From: Pseudomonas fluorescens
Lineage (GTDB): Bacteria > Pseudomonadota > Gammaproteobacteria > Pseudomonadales > Pseudomonadaceae
Assembly (NCBI RefSeq): GCF_003732425.1
Contig: NZ_MOBX01000005.1
Coordinates: forward strand, 124,001-188,000
DNA length: 64,000 nt
Direction: 5' to 3'
Shown here piece by piece: positions 52,130-61,228 of the stretch (position 1 is the first letter of the stretch; every line of letters starts with the position of its first letter). The notes beneath the pieces are model-generated. The model was not told the DNA's origin, made no database searches, and saw only the letters and a program-made list of their open reading frames with translations. Position numbers and translations under genes: made by a program.

Positions 52130-52675
52130 ATGAATGTAATCACCACCGACCTGCCCGGTGTCCTGATCATCGAACCGAAGGTGTTCGGTGACGAGCGCGG
52201 TTTTTTCTACGAGAGCTTCAATGCCAAGGCATTCCAGGACGCCACCGGTCTGGACACGCAATTCGTTCAGGACAACCACTCGCGTTCGCAAAAAGGCGTG
52301 TTGCGTGGTCTGCATTACCAACTGCAAAACACCCAGGGCAAACTGGTCCGCGTGACGGCTGGCGAAGTACTGGATGTGGCCGTGGATATTCGCCGCAGCT
52401 CGCCGCACTTCGGTAAATCGGTGGCGGTGCGTCTGTCGGCTGAGAACCATCGTCAACTATGGGTACCGGAAGGCTTTGCTCATGGTTTCGTGGTACTGAG
52501 CGAGTTCGCTGAATTCCTCTACAAGACCACCAACTACTACGACCCGGCGTCCGAGCGCAGCATTCGCTGGGATGACCCGGCGCTGGGCATCAACTGGCAG
52601 CTGGACGAAGCGCCGAAGCTGTCCGCCAAGGATCAAGCCGCAGCGCTGCTCAAGGACGCTGACGTCTTCGCCTGA
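52130..52675 (+). CDS. rfbC: dTDP-4-dehydrorhamnose 3,5-epimerase
   Basis: 181 residues (RmlC); epimerises dTDP-4-keto-6-deoxyglucose in dTDP-L-rhamnose synthesis. Motifs: PKVFGDERGFFYESFN, FVQDNHSRSQKGVLRGLHYQ with the catalytic His, GEVLDVAVDIRRSSP, WVPEGFAHGFVVLSE and YKTTNYYDPASERSI. No rmlA, B or D is next to it, so it is a detached copy or works with genes elsewhere. Confidence 0.97.
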   Translation: MNVITTDLPGVLIIEPKVFGDERGFFYESFNAKAFQDATGLDTQFVQDNHSRSQKGVLRGLHYQLQNTQGKLVRVTAGEVLDVAVDIRRSSPHFGKSVAVRLSAENHRQLWVPEGFAHGFVVLSEFAEFLYKTTNYYDPASERSIRWDDPALGINWQLDEAPKLSAKDQAAALLKDADVFA

Positions 52676-52686
52676 GCCTAGGCATA

Positions 52687-52710
52687 ATGCGCCTGTCACC
52701 TCAGGCGCAT
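52687..52710. repeat. 9-bp perfect inverted repeat before dctB
   Basis: ATGCGCCTG-TCACCT-CAGGCGCAT lies between the rmlC stop and the dctB ATG at 52717. It may be a hairpin in the dctB leader or a weak terminator for rmlC (no T run). Confidence 0.6.
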
Positions 52711-52716
52711 CGGCTC

Positions 52717-54525
52717 ATGAAACCAACCCTTCCCCCCAGACCTCGCTGGCGTAGCCTCGCCCTGCTGGCCCTGTGTCTGGCGCCGCTGCTGTGGCCGCTG
52801 GAACATCTCGCCGAGCGCTATTACCGCAGCGAACTGGCCGGGCAGAACCGGCAGACCCTCGACCTCTACGTCGCCAACCTGCTGGGCACCCTGCACCGCT
52901 ATGAAGTGTTGCCGCAAATCCTCGGCGACCTGCCGGCCTTGCGCGCGGTACTCGGTGCGCCGGACGACGGCGTCAGCCAAGGCAATGCCAATCGCCTGCT
53001 GAAAAACATCGCCGCGCAGACCGGCGCCGAAGTCATGTACCTGATGGACACCAGCGGCCAGACGCTGGCGGCGTCGAACTGGGACAAGCACGACAGTTTC
53101 GTCGGTCGCAATTTCTCGTTCCGTCCCTACTTCAGCGAAGCCATGGCCGGACGTCTCGGGCGCTTTTTCGGCCTCGGCACCACCTCGGCCAAACGCGGTT
53201 ACTTCTTCGCCGCCGCCGTGCGCAACGGCGAAAAAATCATCGGCGTGCTGGTGATCAAAGTCGATCTCGACCATACCGAAAGCCTCTGGGGCAAAACTCC
53301 GGAACAACTGTTGGTCACCGACCACAACGGCGTGGTCATCCTCACCTCGCGCCCCGAATGGCGCTTTCGCTCGACCCGTAACTTGAGCGACAGCGAACGC
53401 TCGGCGATCACCGCCATCCAGCCTTACCCGACCCGCGAGCCGCGGCCGCTGAACCTTAGCCCGACAGCATGGCTGATCCAGACCCACGACATCGCCGAAA
53501 CCGGCTGGAGCGTGAGCATTCTCGCTCCGCGCACATTGATCGACCGCCCGGTGCGCACCGTGGTTGCCATCGGCGGCGCCACGCTGCTGGTGCTGATGCT
53601 GTTGCTCGGTCTGATGATGCAGCGCCGTCGGCATTATCTGGAACGCATTGCGTTCGAGGCCAAGGCACGTCGTGAACTGGAAGGCCGCGTCGCCGAGCGT
53701 ACCAGCGACCTCGAAGGCCTCAACCGACGCCTGAAGGAGGAAGTGCTGGAGCGTGAACAGGCCCAGCAGGAACTGGTGCGTGCCCAGGACGACCTGGTCC
53801 AGGCCGGCAAGCTGTCGGCGCTGGGCACGATGTCAGCGAGCATCAGCCACGAACTCAATCAGCCGCTGGCAGCGATCCGCAGCTACGCGGAAAACGCCGA
53901 AGTGCTGCTCGATCATCAGCGCACCGACGACGCCCGCGGCAACCTCAAACTGATCAGCGAGCTGACCGGGCGCATGGCTTCGATCATCGCCCACCTGCGC
54001 GCCTTCGCCCGCCGTGATCGCCACGCGCCGGAAAGCGTTGCCCTGCAACCGGCGCTCGACGATGCCTTGGCGCTGCTGGCCAAACGTCGGCGCAGTATGG
54101 AAGTCGAACTGATCCGCGATCTGCCCGCCGCCACCCTGTGGGTCGAGGCCGGGGAAACGCGCCTGCGGCAGGTGCTTGGCAACCTGCTGGCCAACGCCCT
54201 CGACGCGCTTACCGAGAAAGGTCCGCCGCGCAAACTCTGGCTGAGTGCCGAATCCACCGCCGAGGGCGTCAATCTGTACATTCGCGACAACGGCCCGGGG
54301 TTCTGCATGGAAGCCCTCGGCCGTGCCAGCGAGCCCTTTTACACCACCAAGACCCGCACTCAAGGCCTTGGCCTGGGGCTGGCCATTTGTGAAACGCTGA
54401 TGCGCGCCTTCGGTGGTGAACTGTCGTTCGCCAACCACAAGCAAGGTGGCGCCTTGATTACCCTGCGGCTGCGCGCCGGTGCGCCCGGGGTCAGCCTGCA
54501 ACCGTCCGAGGATCGAAGTGCATGA
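52717..54525 (+). CDS. dctB: C4-dicarboxylate sensor histidine kinase DctB
   Basis: 602 residues. Two membrane segments (about 13-29 and 290-310) enclose a periplasmic double-Cache sensor (LDLYVANLLGTLHRYEVLPQIL region, SFVGRNFSFRPYFSEAM, SAKRGYFFAAAV). The cytoplasmic part has a coiled segment, the H box SASISHELNQPLAAIRSY, N box NLLANALDAL, and G boxes DNGPGF and GLGLGLAIC. It senses succinate-type acids and controls uptake. An in-frame ATG at 52687 would start inside the inverted repeat. It overlaps dctD by four bases. Confidence 0.93.
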   Translation: MKPTLPPRPRWRSLALLALCLAPLLWPLEHLAERYYRSELAGQNRQTLDLYVANLLGTLHRYEVLPQILGDLPALRAVLGAPDDGVSQGNANRLLKNIAAQTGAEVMYLMDTSGQTLAASNWDKHDSFVGRNFSFRPYFSEAMAGRLGRFFGLGTTSAKRGYFFAAAVRNGEKIIGVLVIKVDLDHTESLWGKTPEQLLVTDHNGVVILTSRPEWRFRSTRNLSDSERSAITAIQPYPTREPRPLNLSPTAWLIQTHDIAETGWSVSILAPRTLIDRPVRTVVAIGGATLLVLMLLLGLMMQRRRHYLERIAFEAKARRELEGRVAERTSDLEGLNRRLKEEVLEREQAQQELVRAQDDLVQAGKLSALGTMSASISHELNQPLAAIRSYAENAEVLLDHQRTDDARGNLKLISELTGRMASIIAHLRAFARRDRHAPESVALQPALDDALALLAKRRRSMEVELIRDLPAATLWVEAGETRLRQVLGNLLANALDALTEKGPPRKLWLSAESTAEGVNLYIRDNGPGFCMEALGRASEPFYTTKTRTQGLGLGLAICETLMRAFGGELSFANHKQGGALITLRLRAGAPGVSLQPSEDRSA

Positions 54526-55907
54526 CCATCGACAATCGCATTCAGGTGGTGTTGATCGACGACGATCCGCACCTGCGTCAGGCCCTCGGTCAGACCCTGG
54601 ATCTGGCCGGCCTGAAAATTCTGCCGCTGTCCGAAGCCAAAGGCCTCGCCGCACAGCTTGAGCGCGACTGGCCGGGCGTGGTGGTCAGTGACATCCGCAT
54701 GCCGGGCATGGATGGTCTGGAATTGCTGAGTGAATTGCACGCCCAGGATCCGGAACTACCGGTGCTGCTGATCACCGGCCACGGCGACGTACCGCTAGCG
54801 GTGCAGGCCATGCGTGCCGGCGCTTATGACTTTCTCGAAAAACCGTTTGCCAGCGATGCGCTGCTCGACAGCGTGCGCCGCGCCCTCGCCTTGCGCCGAC
54901 TGGTGCTGGACAACCGCAGCCTGCGGCTGGCCCTCAGCGATCGCAATGAACTGAGCGCGCGGCTGGTCGGCCATTCGACGCCCATGTTGCGTTTGCGCGA
55001 GCAGATCGGCGCGCTGGCCGCGACCAAGGCTGACGTGCTGATCCTCGGTGAAACCGGCGCTGGCAAGGAAGTGGTCGCCCGCGCCTTGCACGATTTATCC
55101 AGCCGCCGAAACGGCCCGTTCGTCGCGATCAACGCCGGCGCGCTGGCCGAGTCGGTGGTGGAAAGCGAACTGTTCGGCCATGAACCCGGCGCATTTACCG
55201 GCGCGCAAAAACGCCGGATCGGCAAGTTCGAATTCGCCAATGGCGGCACCCTGTTCCTCGATGAAATCGAAAGCATGAGCATGGATGTGCAGGTGAAACT
55301 GCTGCGCATGTTGCAGGAGCGCGTGGTCGAACGGCTGGGCGGCAATCAACTGATCCCGCTGGACATCCGCGTGATCGCCGCGACCAAGGAAGACCTGCGT
55401 CAGGCCGCGGATCAGGGGCGCTTCCGCGCCGACTTGTACTACCGCCTTAACGTCGCGCCGCTGCGCATCCCGCCGCTGCGCGAACGTGGCGAGGATGCGC
55501 TGGTGCTGTTCCAGCATTACGCCGATGAAGCCAGCGCCCGCCACGGTTTGCCACCCCATGAACTGCAACCGGCGCAACGCGCCTTGCTGCTGCGCCACAC
55601 CTGGCCGGGCAACGTACGCGAACTGCAGAATGCCGCCGAACGTTTCGCCCTCGGTCTGGAACTGGCGCTGGATAACGCTGACGCCGAAAGCGCTGGCAGC
55701 ACCACGGTCGAAGTCATCAATGGTGGCCTCAGCGAGCAGGTGGAAAATTTCGAGAAGTCGCTGATCGCCGCCGAACTGGCACGCTCCCACAGTTCGGTGC
55801 GCAGCCTCGCTGAAGCCTTGGGCATTCCGCGCAAGACCCTGCATGACAAATTGCGTAAGCATGGCCTCAACTTCGGCGACAGCAGCCATGGGGACGAAAA
55901 CGAATGA
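54522..55907 (+). CDS. dctD: Sigma-54-dependent response regulator DctD
   Basis: 461 residues: receiver domain with acidic pocket D13-D15 and phospho-acceptor D57 (VVVSDIRMPG). The AAA+ domain has Walker A GETGAGKE, the RpoN-contact loop GAFTGA and Walker B FLDE. A Fis-type HTH lies at the C-terminus (SLAEALGIPRKTLHDKLRKHG). It activates RpoN promoters of C4-dicarboxylate transport genes such as dctA or dctPQM, which are not in this window. ATGA overlaps join it to dctB and to the next gene. Confidence 0.96.
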   Translation: MTIDNRIQVVLIDDDPHLRQALGQTLDLAGLKILPLSEAKGLAAQLERDWPGVVVSDIRMPGMDGLELLSELHAQDPELPVLLITGHGDVPLAVQAMRAGAYDFLEKPFASDALLDSVRRALALRRLVLDNRSLRLALSDRNELSARLVGHSTPMLRLREQIGALAATKADVLILGETGAGKEVVARALHDLSSRRNGPFVAINAGALAESVVESELFGHEPGAFTGAQKRRIGKFEFANGGTLFLDEIESMSMDVQVKLLRMLQERVVERLGGNQLIPLDIRVIAATKEDLRQAADQGRFRADLYYRLNVAPLRIPPLRERGEDALVLFQHYADEASARHGLPPHELQPAQRALLLRHTWPGNVRELQNAAERFALGLELALDNADAESAGSTTVEVINGGLSEQVENFEKSLIAAELARSHSSVRSLAEALGIPRKTLHDKLRKHGLNFGDSSHGDENE

Positions 55908-56359
55908 GCACCGACAGTCGCTATCTGGAATCGGTCCTGCATCACGACATTCCCCTGACTCGGGACATGGGGCTGAAGGTGCTCGACTGGCATGAGCAGC
56001 AACTGAGCCTGCATCTGCCACTAGACCCGAACGTCAACCACAAGAGCACGATGTTCGGTGGCAGCCTCTACTGCGGCGCGGTGCTGGCCGGTTGGGGCTG
56101 GTTGCATTTGCGTTTGAAAGAGGAAGGCATCGAGGACGGGCACATCGTCATTCAGGAGGGGCATATCAGTTATCCACTGCCCGTGACCGGCGATGCCGTG
56201 GCGATTTGCCCGGCGGCGGATGCGAAGGTGTGGAAGAAGTTTCTGGCGATGTATCAGCGTTATGGGCGGGCGCGGTTGACGCTCGATACGCGGATCGTCA
56301 ATGCGGGAAGTGATGAGGATGCTGTGACATTTACCGGGCAGTACGTTTTGCACCGATAA
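55904..56359 (+). CDS. YiiD-type thioesterase domain protein
   Basis: 151 residues with a hotdog-fold thioesterase signature: MGLKVLDWHEQQLSLHLPLDPNVNHKSTMFGGSLYCGAVLAGWGW runs from about 22 to 66, with N-x-K-x-T-x-F-G-G-S, the family motif. VIQEGHISYPLPVTGD is also visible. Overlap with dctD (ATGA) implies co-translation, though no functional link to dicarboxylate sensing is known. The substrate is unknown. Confidence 0.85.
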   Translation: MSTDSRYLESVLHHDIPLTRDMGLKVLDWHEQQLSLHLPLDPNVNHKSTMFGGSLYCGAVLAGWGWLHLRLKEEGIEDGHIVIQEGHISYPLPVTGDAVAICPAADAKVWKKFLAMYQRYGRARLTLDTRIVNAGSDEDAVTFTGQYVLHR

Positions 56360-56380
56360 AACCCGCTAACGAGTTGCTTT

Positions 56381-56512
56381 TGTGGCGAGGGAGCTTGCTC
56401 CCGCTGGGCTGCGAAGTGGCCCCAAACCGGCTGAACGAGTCCACAGAACTGTGCGCGGAGCATTCCACGGGGAGTCCTACGGACTCCAGCGGGAGCAAGC
56501 TCCCTCGCCACA
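56381..56512. repeat. REP-like inverted pair, family C (GTGGCGAGGGAGCTTGCTCCCGCTGG)
   Basis: Outer arms TGTGGCGAGGGAGCTTGCTC and its complement enclose about 90 bases that include a GGAGTCCTACGGACTCC hairpin. Further copies are at 58690-58820 and 63586-63717. Confidence 0.92.
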
Positions 56513-56525
56513 GCACTGTGTACGC

Positions 56526-57368
56526 TCAGGAGCGGGCCAGTTCCAAGAGCCTGGAACGCCAGGCCGCCTTCGCCGGCAAGGCCAAAAAGAACTCATTGAG
56601 CAGCGATTCCCGCGCCGGATAGCAGAACGCCTCCCCACGCAGATCCAGCACCTCACCACCCGCGCCTTCCAGGACACCTTGCGCCGCCGCCGTGTCCCAT
56701 TGCGAAGTCGGCGCCAGTCGCGGATAGCAATCCGCCGCGCCTTCAGCCAGCAGGCAGAATTTCAGCGAGCTGCCAATATTGGCCAATTGCAACTCGCCCA
56801 GACTGGCACTCAGCCCGGCGAGCAAACGTTCCTGCTCGGGACTTGAATGGCGACGGCTGGCCACCACGGTAAACGCCTCGCCCGGCCCTGGCACATCACG
56901 CACCTGGATCGCAACCGGCGTGCCGCCCTTGTCGCCGCGCCATGCGCCAAGCCCGGCGCCGCCAACGTAGAAACGACCATTGGTCGGCATCGACACCACG
57001 CCAAATACCACGCGGCCGTTTTCGATCAGTGCAATGTTCACGGTGAACTCTTCGCTGCCGCTGATGAACTCCTTGGTGCCATCCAGCGGATCCACCAACC
57101 ACCAGCGCTGCCAGCCGGCGCGCACACTCTGAGGGATGTTGGCGTCTTCTTCCGACAACACCGGAATGCTCGGGTCCAGCGCCGTCAGCCCGGCGAGAAT
57201 CAGGTGATGCGCGGCCAGATCCGCTGCCGTCACGGGCGAGTCATCGGCCTTGGCCGTGACCTCAACACCGGCGCGCCAGAACGGCAAAATCGCCTCGCCG
57301 GCCTGCAATGCCAGCTCAACGACCGGCGCCATCAACGGGTGCGGAAACTTCATCGATATCTCACTCAT
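56526..57368 (-). CDS. cysQ: 3'(2'),5'-bisphosphate nucleotidase CysQ
   Basis: 280 residues, inositol-monophosphatase superfamily; removes PAP produced in sulfate assimilation. Motifs: KADDSPVTAADLAAH, VLSEEDANIP, WWLVDPLDGTKEFISGS and the late GSSLKFCLLAEGAADCYPR and TSQWDTAAAQ. It overlaps the nudE stop by four bases (ATGA), the usual nudE-cysQ arrangement. An ATG five codons in is an alternative start. Confidence 0.97.
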   Translation of the reverse strand: MSEISMKFPHPLMAPVVELALQAGEAILPFWRAGVEVTAKADDSPVTAADLAAHHLILAGLTALDPSIPVLSEEDANIPQSVRAGWQRWWLVDPLDGTKEFISGSEEFTVNIALIENGRVVFGVVSMPTNGRFYVGGAGLGAWRGDKGGTPVAIQVRDVPGPGEAFTVVASRRHSSPEQERLLAGLSASLGELQLANIGSSLKFCLLAEGAADCYPRLAPTSQWDTAAAQGVLEGAGGEVLDLRGEAFCYPARESLLNEFFLALPAKAAWRSRLLELARS

Positions 57369-57931
57369 GCTGGAAAGAACCCGCGCTCGGTCAGCAGATC
57401 GCGGGTCAAATAAAGTGCAGCCAACGCACGACCTTCAGAGAATTGAGGATTGAGCGCCAGTGATGACAATTCGCGCAGGTTCACTTTGTCGACGCGCATC
57501 GGTTCGGGCTCGTCGCCTTCCAGACGTTCTTCGTACAAATCGGTGGCCAGAACGACCTGGATCTTCTGGCTCATGTAACCGGGCGACAGCGACAGCTCGG
57601 TCAGATGCTCCAGTTGTCGCGCGCCAAATCCGGCTTCTTCCTTGAGTTCACGCTCGGCTGCCGCCAACACATCCTCGCCCGGTTCGATCAGACCTTTGGG
57701 CAAGGACAATTCGTATTCGTCAGTGCCGCCGCAATACTCTTCCACCAATACCGCGTGCTCGGCATCCAGCATCGCCACAATCATCACCGCGCCGTAGCCC
57801 GCACCTTTGCCGACCAGACGCTCGTAAGTGCGTTCCACACCGTTGGAAAAACGCAGTTTGAGTTCTTCGACGCAAAACAGGCGACTGGTGGCGACGATCT
57901 CGCGGGCAAGTACGGTGGGTTTCTGGCGCAT
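57365..57931 (-). CDS. nudE: ADP compounds hydrolase NudE
   Basis: 188 residues with a full Nudix box (GLIEPGEDVLAAAERELKEEAGFG) at about 98-121. NudE hydrolyses ADP-ribose, NADH and Ap3A. LPKGLIEPGED and LSLSPGYMSQKI match the NudE group. It leads the nudE-cysQ pair and is divergent from yrfG. Confidence 0.96.
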   Translation of the reverse strand: MRQKPTVLAREIVATSRLFCVEELKLRFSNGVERTYERLVGKGAGYGAVMIVAMLDAEHAVLVEEYCGGTDEYELSLPKGLIEPGEDVLAAAERELKEEAGFGARQLEHLTELSLSPGYMSQKIQVVLATDLYEERLEGDEPEPMRVDKVNLRELSSLALNPQFSEGRALAALYLTRDLLTERGFFPA

Positions 57932-58019
57932 GCAAAGCTCCTTGGCGTGAACGCGCTACTATAACGCGGCTTTCCCGATTGTTTATGTCGGATATCTTTC
58001 TACCGTTCGAGACGTTGCC

Positions 58020-58682
58020 ATGCCTTCATTACCGTGGTCCGACATCGATACCGTTCTGCTGGACATGGACGGCACGCTGCTGGATCTGCACTTCGACAAT
58101 CACTTCTGGCTGGAACACCTGCCCCATCGTTACGCCGAACTGCACGGGGTCAGCCGGGCCATGGCCGAGATGGAATTGCAGCCGCTGTTCGAACGCCACG
58201 CAGGCCAGTTGCAGTGGTACTGCCTGGATTTCTGGAGCGCCGAGCTGAAGTTGTCGGTGCGTGAACTGAAGCTGGAAACCGCGCACCTGATCGCCCTGCG
58301 ACCGGACGCCGATACCTTTCTGGAAGCAATCAAACGCGCTGGTAAACGGGTGATCATGATCACCAACGCGCACCGCGATTCACTGTCATTGAAGCTGGAG
58401 CGTATCGAACTGGCGCCGTACTTCGAGCGGCTGATCAGCTCCCACGATTATGGTTATCCCAAGGAGAACCCGCAGTTCTGGGATGCCTTGCAGGCGGACA
58501 TCGGCTTTGATCCGGCGCGCAGTCTGTTTATCGACGACACCTTGCCGATTCTGCGCAGTGCGCGGGATTTTGGTGTGGCGCATTTGTTGGCGGTGAAAGA
58601 GCCGGACAGTCGCAAAGGGCCGAAGGACACGGCTGAGTTTGCGGCGGTTGAGGATTACCGCGATCTGATTTCAGGCTTGTAA
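58020..58682 (+). CDS. yrfG: GMP/IMP nucleotidase YrfG (HAD family)
   Basis: 220 residues, HAD-like phosphatase: motif I LLDMDGTLLDLHFDN, motif II MITNAH, motif III/IV KENPQFWDAL and SLFIDDTLPIL. E. coli YrfG dephosphorylates GMP and IMP. It is divergent from nudE, as in other Pseudomonas. Confidence 0.93.
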   Translation: MPSLPWSDIDTVLLDMDGTLLDLHFDNHFWLEHLPHRYAELHGVSRAMAEMELQPLFERHAGQLQWYCLDFWSAELKLSVRELKLETAHLIALRPDADTFLEAIKRAGKRVIMITNAHRDSLSLKLERIELAPYFERLISSHDYGYPKENPQFWDALQADIGFDPARSLFIDDTLPILRSARDFGVAHLLAVKEPDSRKGPKDTAEFAAVEDYRDLISGL

Positions 58683-58689
58683 ATCCATT

Positions 58690-58820
58690 GTGGCGAGGGA
58701 GCTTGCTCCCGCTGGAGGCCGAAGGACTCCCATCCTCAACTGACGCGCAGGTTCAGACATCTCGCGTTTGCCGGTTTGGGGCTGCTGCGCAGCCCAGCGG
58801 GAGCAAGCTCCCTCGCCACA
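58690..58820. repeat. REP-like inverted pair, family C
   Basis: TGTGGCGAGGGAGCTTGCTCC and its complement flank about 90 bases between the converging yrfG and LysM genes. Confidence 0.92.
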
Positions 58821-58831
58821 AAGGTTTGGCG

Positions 58832-59272
58832 TTACTCAGGGATACGCAGTGTCTGCCCCGGATAGATTTTGTTCACGTCCTTGAGCATCGGTTTGTTGGC
58901 TTCAAAGATCTTGTTGTACTGGTTGGCATTACCATACACAGCGAGCGAAATCGCGCTGAGGGTGTCGCCTTTTTTCACCACGACAAACTTTGCTGCGGCC
59001 ACCACCGGCCCGGTCACCGTAATCTGATCATCAACGCTGCCCACACCCTCAATATTGCCCACCGCCAGCAGAATCTTCTCTTTCTCTTCCTGACTCGCGA
59101 CTTCACCGGTGACGGTCACTTTGTCGCCATCCACCGTCGCCTGCACATTCGGATTGCCCAGACCGACTTTGCTGATGTGTTCCTTCAACTGCTCACTGGC
59201 ATTGGCGTTGCCCGGGGTCAGCAGATCGATCAGCTTCTCACCGGCTTCTTTCACAAAGCTCAAAAGACTCAT
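58832..59272 (-). CDS. lysM: BON-LysM protein (Kbp/YgaU type)
   Basis: 146 residues from ATG 59272 (AAGGAG 8 nt upstream). A BON domain at about 25-90 ([25 protein letters not shown]) is followed by a LysM domain at about 98-145 ([29 protein letters not shown] and YPGQTLRIP). E. coli Kbp (YgaU) of this architecture is a cytosolic K+-binding protein. There is no signal peptide here, in agreement. Confidence 0.95.
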   Translation of the reverse strand: MSLLSFVKEAGEKLIDLLTPGNANASEQLKEHISKVGLGNPNVQATVDGDKVTVTGEVASQEEKEKILLAVGNIEGVGSVDDQITVTGPVVAAAKFVVVKKGDTLSAISLAVYGNANQYNKIFEANKPMLKDVNKIYPGQTLRIPE

Positions 59273-59408
59273 AGCGCACACTCCTTGATTTGGGTTCCAG
59301 ACGTCCAAGCCTAGACCACGACGGACAAACGCGGTTCCAAGCCGACCAATGACCCCGCCACCGCGCAAGCGGTAGAATCGCCCACCCCCGCCAGCGCCTG
59401 GAGCGAAG

Positions 59409-60296
59409 ATGGACATCAAGCAGCTGAAATTCCTCATCGCCCTCGACGAAACCCGCCACTTCGGCCAGGCCGCCGCGCGTTGCCACATCACCCAGCCCAC
59501 TCTGTCGATGCGCCTGCGCAGCCTCGAAGAAGAACTCGACCTGCCGCTGGTCAACCGTGGCCAGCGCTTCGAAGGTTTCACCGCGCCGGGCGAGCGCGTG
59601 CTGGCGTGGGCACGGTCGGTGATGGCGGCTTATGACGGTTTGCACGCGGAAGCGGCGGCGTGTCGTGGCAACCTGATCGGCACGCTGCGACTGGGCGTGG
59701 TGCCGCTGTCGAGTTTCGATCCGCTGCCATTGATGCAACGCCTGCACAGCGCCCACCCGAATTTGCGCTTTGAAATGTCGGCGCTGAGCTCCGAACAGAT
59801 CCTCGAGCATTTGGCGAACAACCGCATCGACCTCGGCGTGTCCTATCTCGATCGTCTGGATAACGAGCGCTTCGAATCCCTGGCCTTCAGTGAAACGCGC
59901 ATGGGCCTGCTCTACGATCAGCGCTCGTTCACCTTTGGCGACGCCCCGTTGAGTTGGCAGTCGCTGATCGAATTGCCGCTGGGCATGCTCACCAGTGGCA
60001 TGCATTTCCGTCAGTCCATCGACCACAATTTCCACAGCCGTGGCCTGACTCCGCAACCGCTGCTGCAAACCGACGCGGTGCATCAATTATTACAAGCGGT
60101 GCACGGCGGGTTCTGCTGCGCGATCATGCCGCTGGACGGTGGGCTGGAAAAACTCACCGACCACCTGCGCCTGCAACCCATCGAAAACGCCCAGACCCTT
60201 GCCCCGCTCGGCTTGATCATGCGTCGCGGGGCGCCGCGCTCGGCGCTGGCCGAGGCCTGTTTTGCGCTGTATCAGAAATCGCCAACGGTGGTTTGA
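59409..60296 (+). CDS. LysR-family regulator next to the fdh genes
   Basis: 295 residues with an N-terminal HTH ([38 protein letters not shown], about 6-43) and a LysR effector-binding domain ([27 protein letters not shown]). The HTH is OxyR/CynR-like. It is encoded just upstream of fdhD, separated by 92 bases, so it probably controls the formate-dehydrogenase-like pair. The effector is unknown. Confidence 0.92.
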   Translation: MDIKQLKFLIALDETRHFGQAAARCHITQPTLSMRLRSLEEELDLPLVNRGQRFEGFTAPGERVLAWARSVMAAYDGLHAEAAACRGNLIGTLRLGVVPLSSFDPLPLMQRLHSAHPNLRFEMSALSSEQILEHLANNRIDLGVSYLDRLDNERFESLAFSETRMGLLYDQRSFTFGDAPLSWQSLIELPLGMLTSGMHFRQSIDHNFHSRGLTPQPLLQTDAVHQLLQAVHGGFCCAIMPLDGGLEKLTDHLRLQPIENAQTLAPLGLIMRRGAPRSALAEACFALYQKSPTVV

Positions 60297-60388
60297 TCGA
60301 CGGCATCTATCGATAGATCGACACTAGCGATTAGACGCGACAACTTGCCGCGCCTAGTCTTAGCGTTGAACAAACCGTCGGTGATGCC

Positions 60389-61228
60389 ATGAACGCCAAG
60401 CGCCCAGCCTGCGCGGCGCCTGCACTTGAAACGCCCGCGCCCGCCGCCAGCCAGACCTACAGTTACAGCGATTTACCCCGTGAGGAGTCGGCCAGCACTG
60501 CGCTCGCCGAGGAAGTTGCGTTGGCGATCGCTTACAACGGCATCAGCCAGGCGGTGATGTTGGTGACGCCGACCGACCTGGAAGACTTCATCGTCGGCTT
60601 CAGCCTCGGCAGCGGCATCATCGAGGACGCCAGCGATATCTATGACTTGCAACTGACAGGGGCCGGGTCTGCGCAGTACGCGCAAGTGACCATCGCCAAT
60701 CGCGCGTTCTGGAATCTCAAGCAACAGCGTCGGCAAATGGCCGGCACCAGCGGTTGCGGATTGTGCGGTGTTGAAGCGGTGGAGCAGGCACTGCCCGACC
60801 TCAAGGTGTTGTCGGGCGCGCCGCTGCCACCGATCGAGTGGCTCGACGGACTGCGCCAGCGCATCGGCGCGTTTCAGCCGCTTGGTCAGCATTGCGGCGC
60901 GGTGCATGCGGCGGTGTTCATGAACGCCAGCGGCGAATTGCTGCTGGGTCGTGAAGACATCGGTCGGCATAACGCCCTCGACAAGCTGATCGGCGGGCTG
61001 ATCCGCCAGAAGATATCCACAGACGGCGGACTGGCGATTGTCACCAGCCGTTGCAGTCTCGAATTGATCCAGAAAGTTTTGCGCGCCGGAATCCAGACCC
61101 TGGTCAGCCTGTCCGCGCCCACGGGCCTTGCCGTGCAATGGGCCCGTCGACACAACCTCAATCTCATCCACCTGCCGCAGAAAAGTGCGCCGCGGGTGTA
61201 CAGCCCCGCGATGGAGAATCAAGCGTGA
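60389..61228 (+). CDS. fdhD: Formate dehydrogenase accessory sulfurtransferase FdhD
   Basis: 279 residues. The sulfur-transfer Cys pair C123/C126 is in GTSGCGLCGVEA. Other motifs are EEVALAIAYNG, EDFIVGFSLGSGII, GAVHAAVFMN and LGREDIGRHNALDKLIGG. FdhD passes sulfur to the Mo-bis-MGD cofactor. The gene overlaps the following oxidoreductase (GTGA), the likely client. Confidence 0.97.
   Translation: MNAKRPACAAPALETPAPAASQTYSYSDLPREESASTALAEEVALAIAYNGISQAVMLVTPTDLEDFIVGFSLGSGIIEDASDIYDLQLTGAGSAQYAQVTIANRAFWNLKQQRRQMAGTSGCGLCGVEAVEQALPDLKVLSGAPLPPIEWLDGLRQRIGAFQPLGQHCGAVHAAVFMNASGELLLGREDIGRHNALDKLIGGLIRQKISTDGGLAIVTSRCSLELIQKVLRAGIQTLVSLSAPTGLAVQWARRHNLNLIHLPQKSAPRVYSPAMENQA

Noticed and set aside
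52130..52675. rmlC as part of an O-antigen or rhamnose locus
   Set aside because: No rmlA, rmlB, rmlD, glycosyltransferase or transporter is adjacent.
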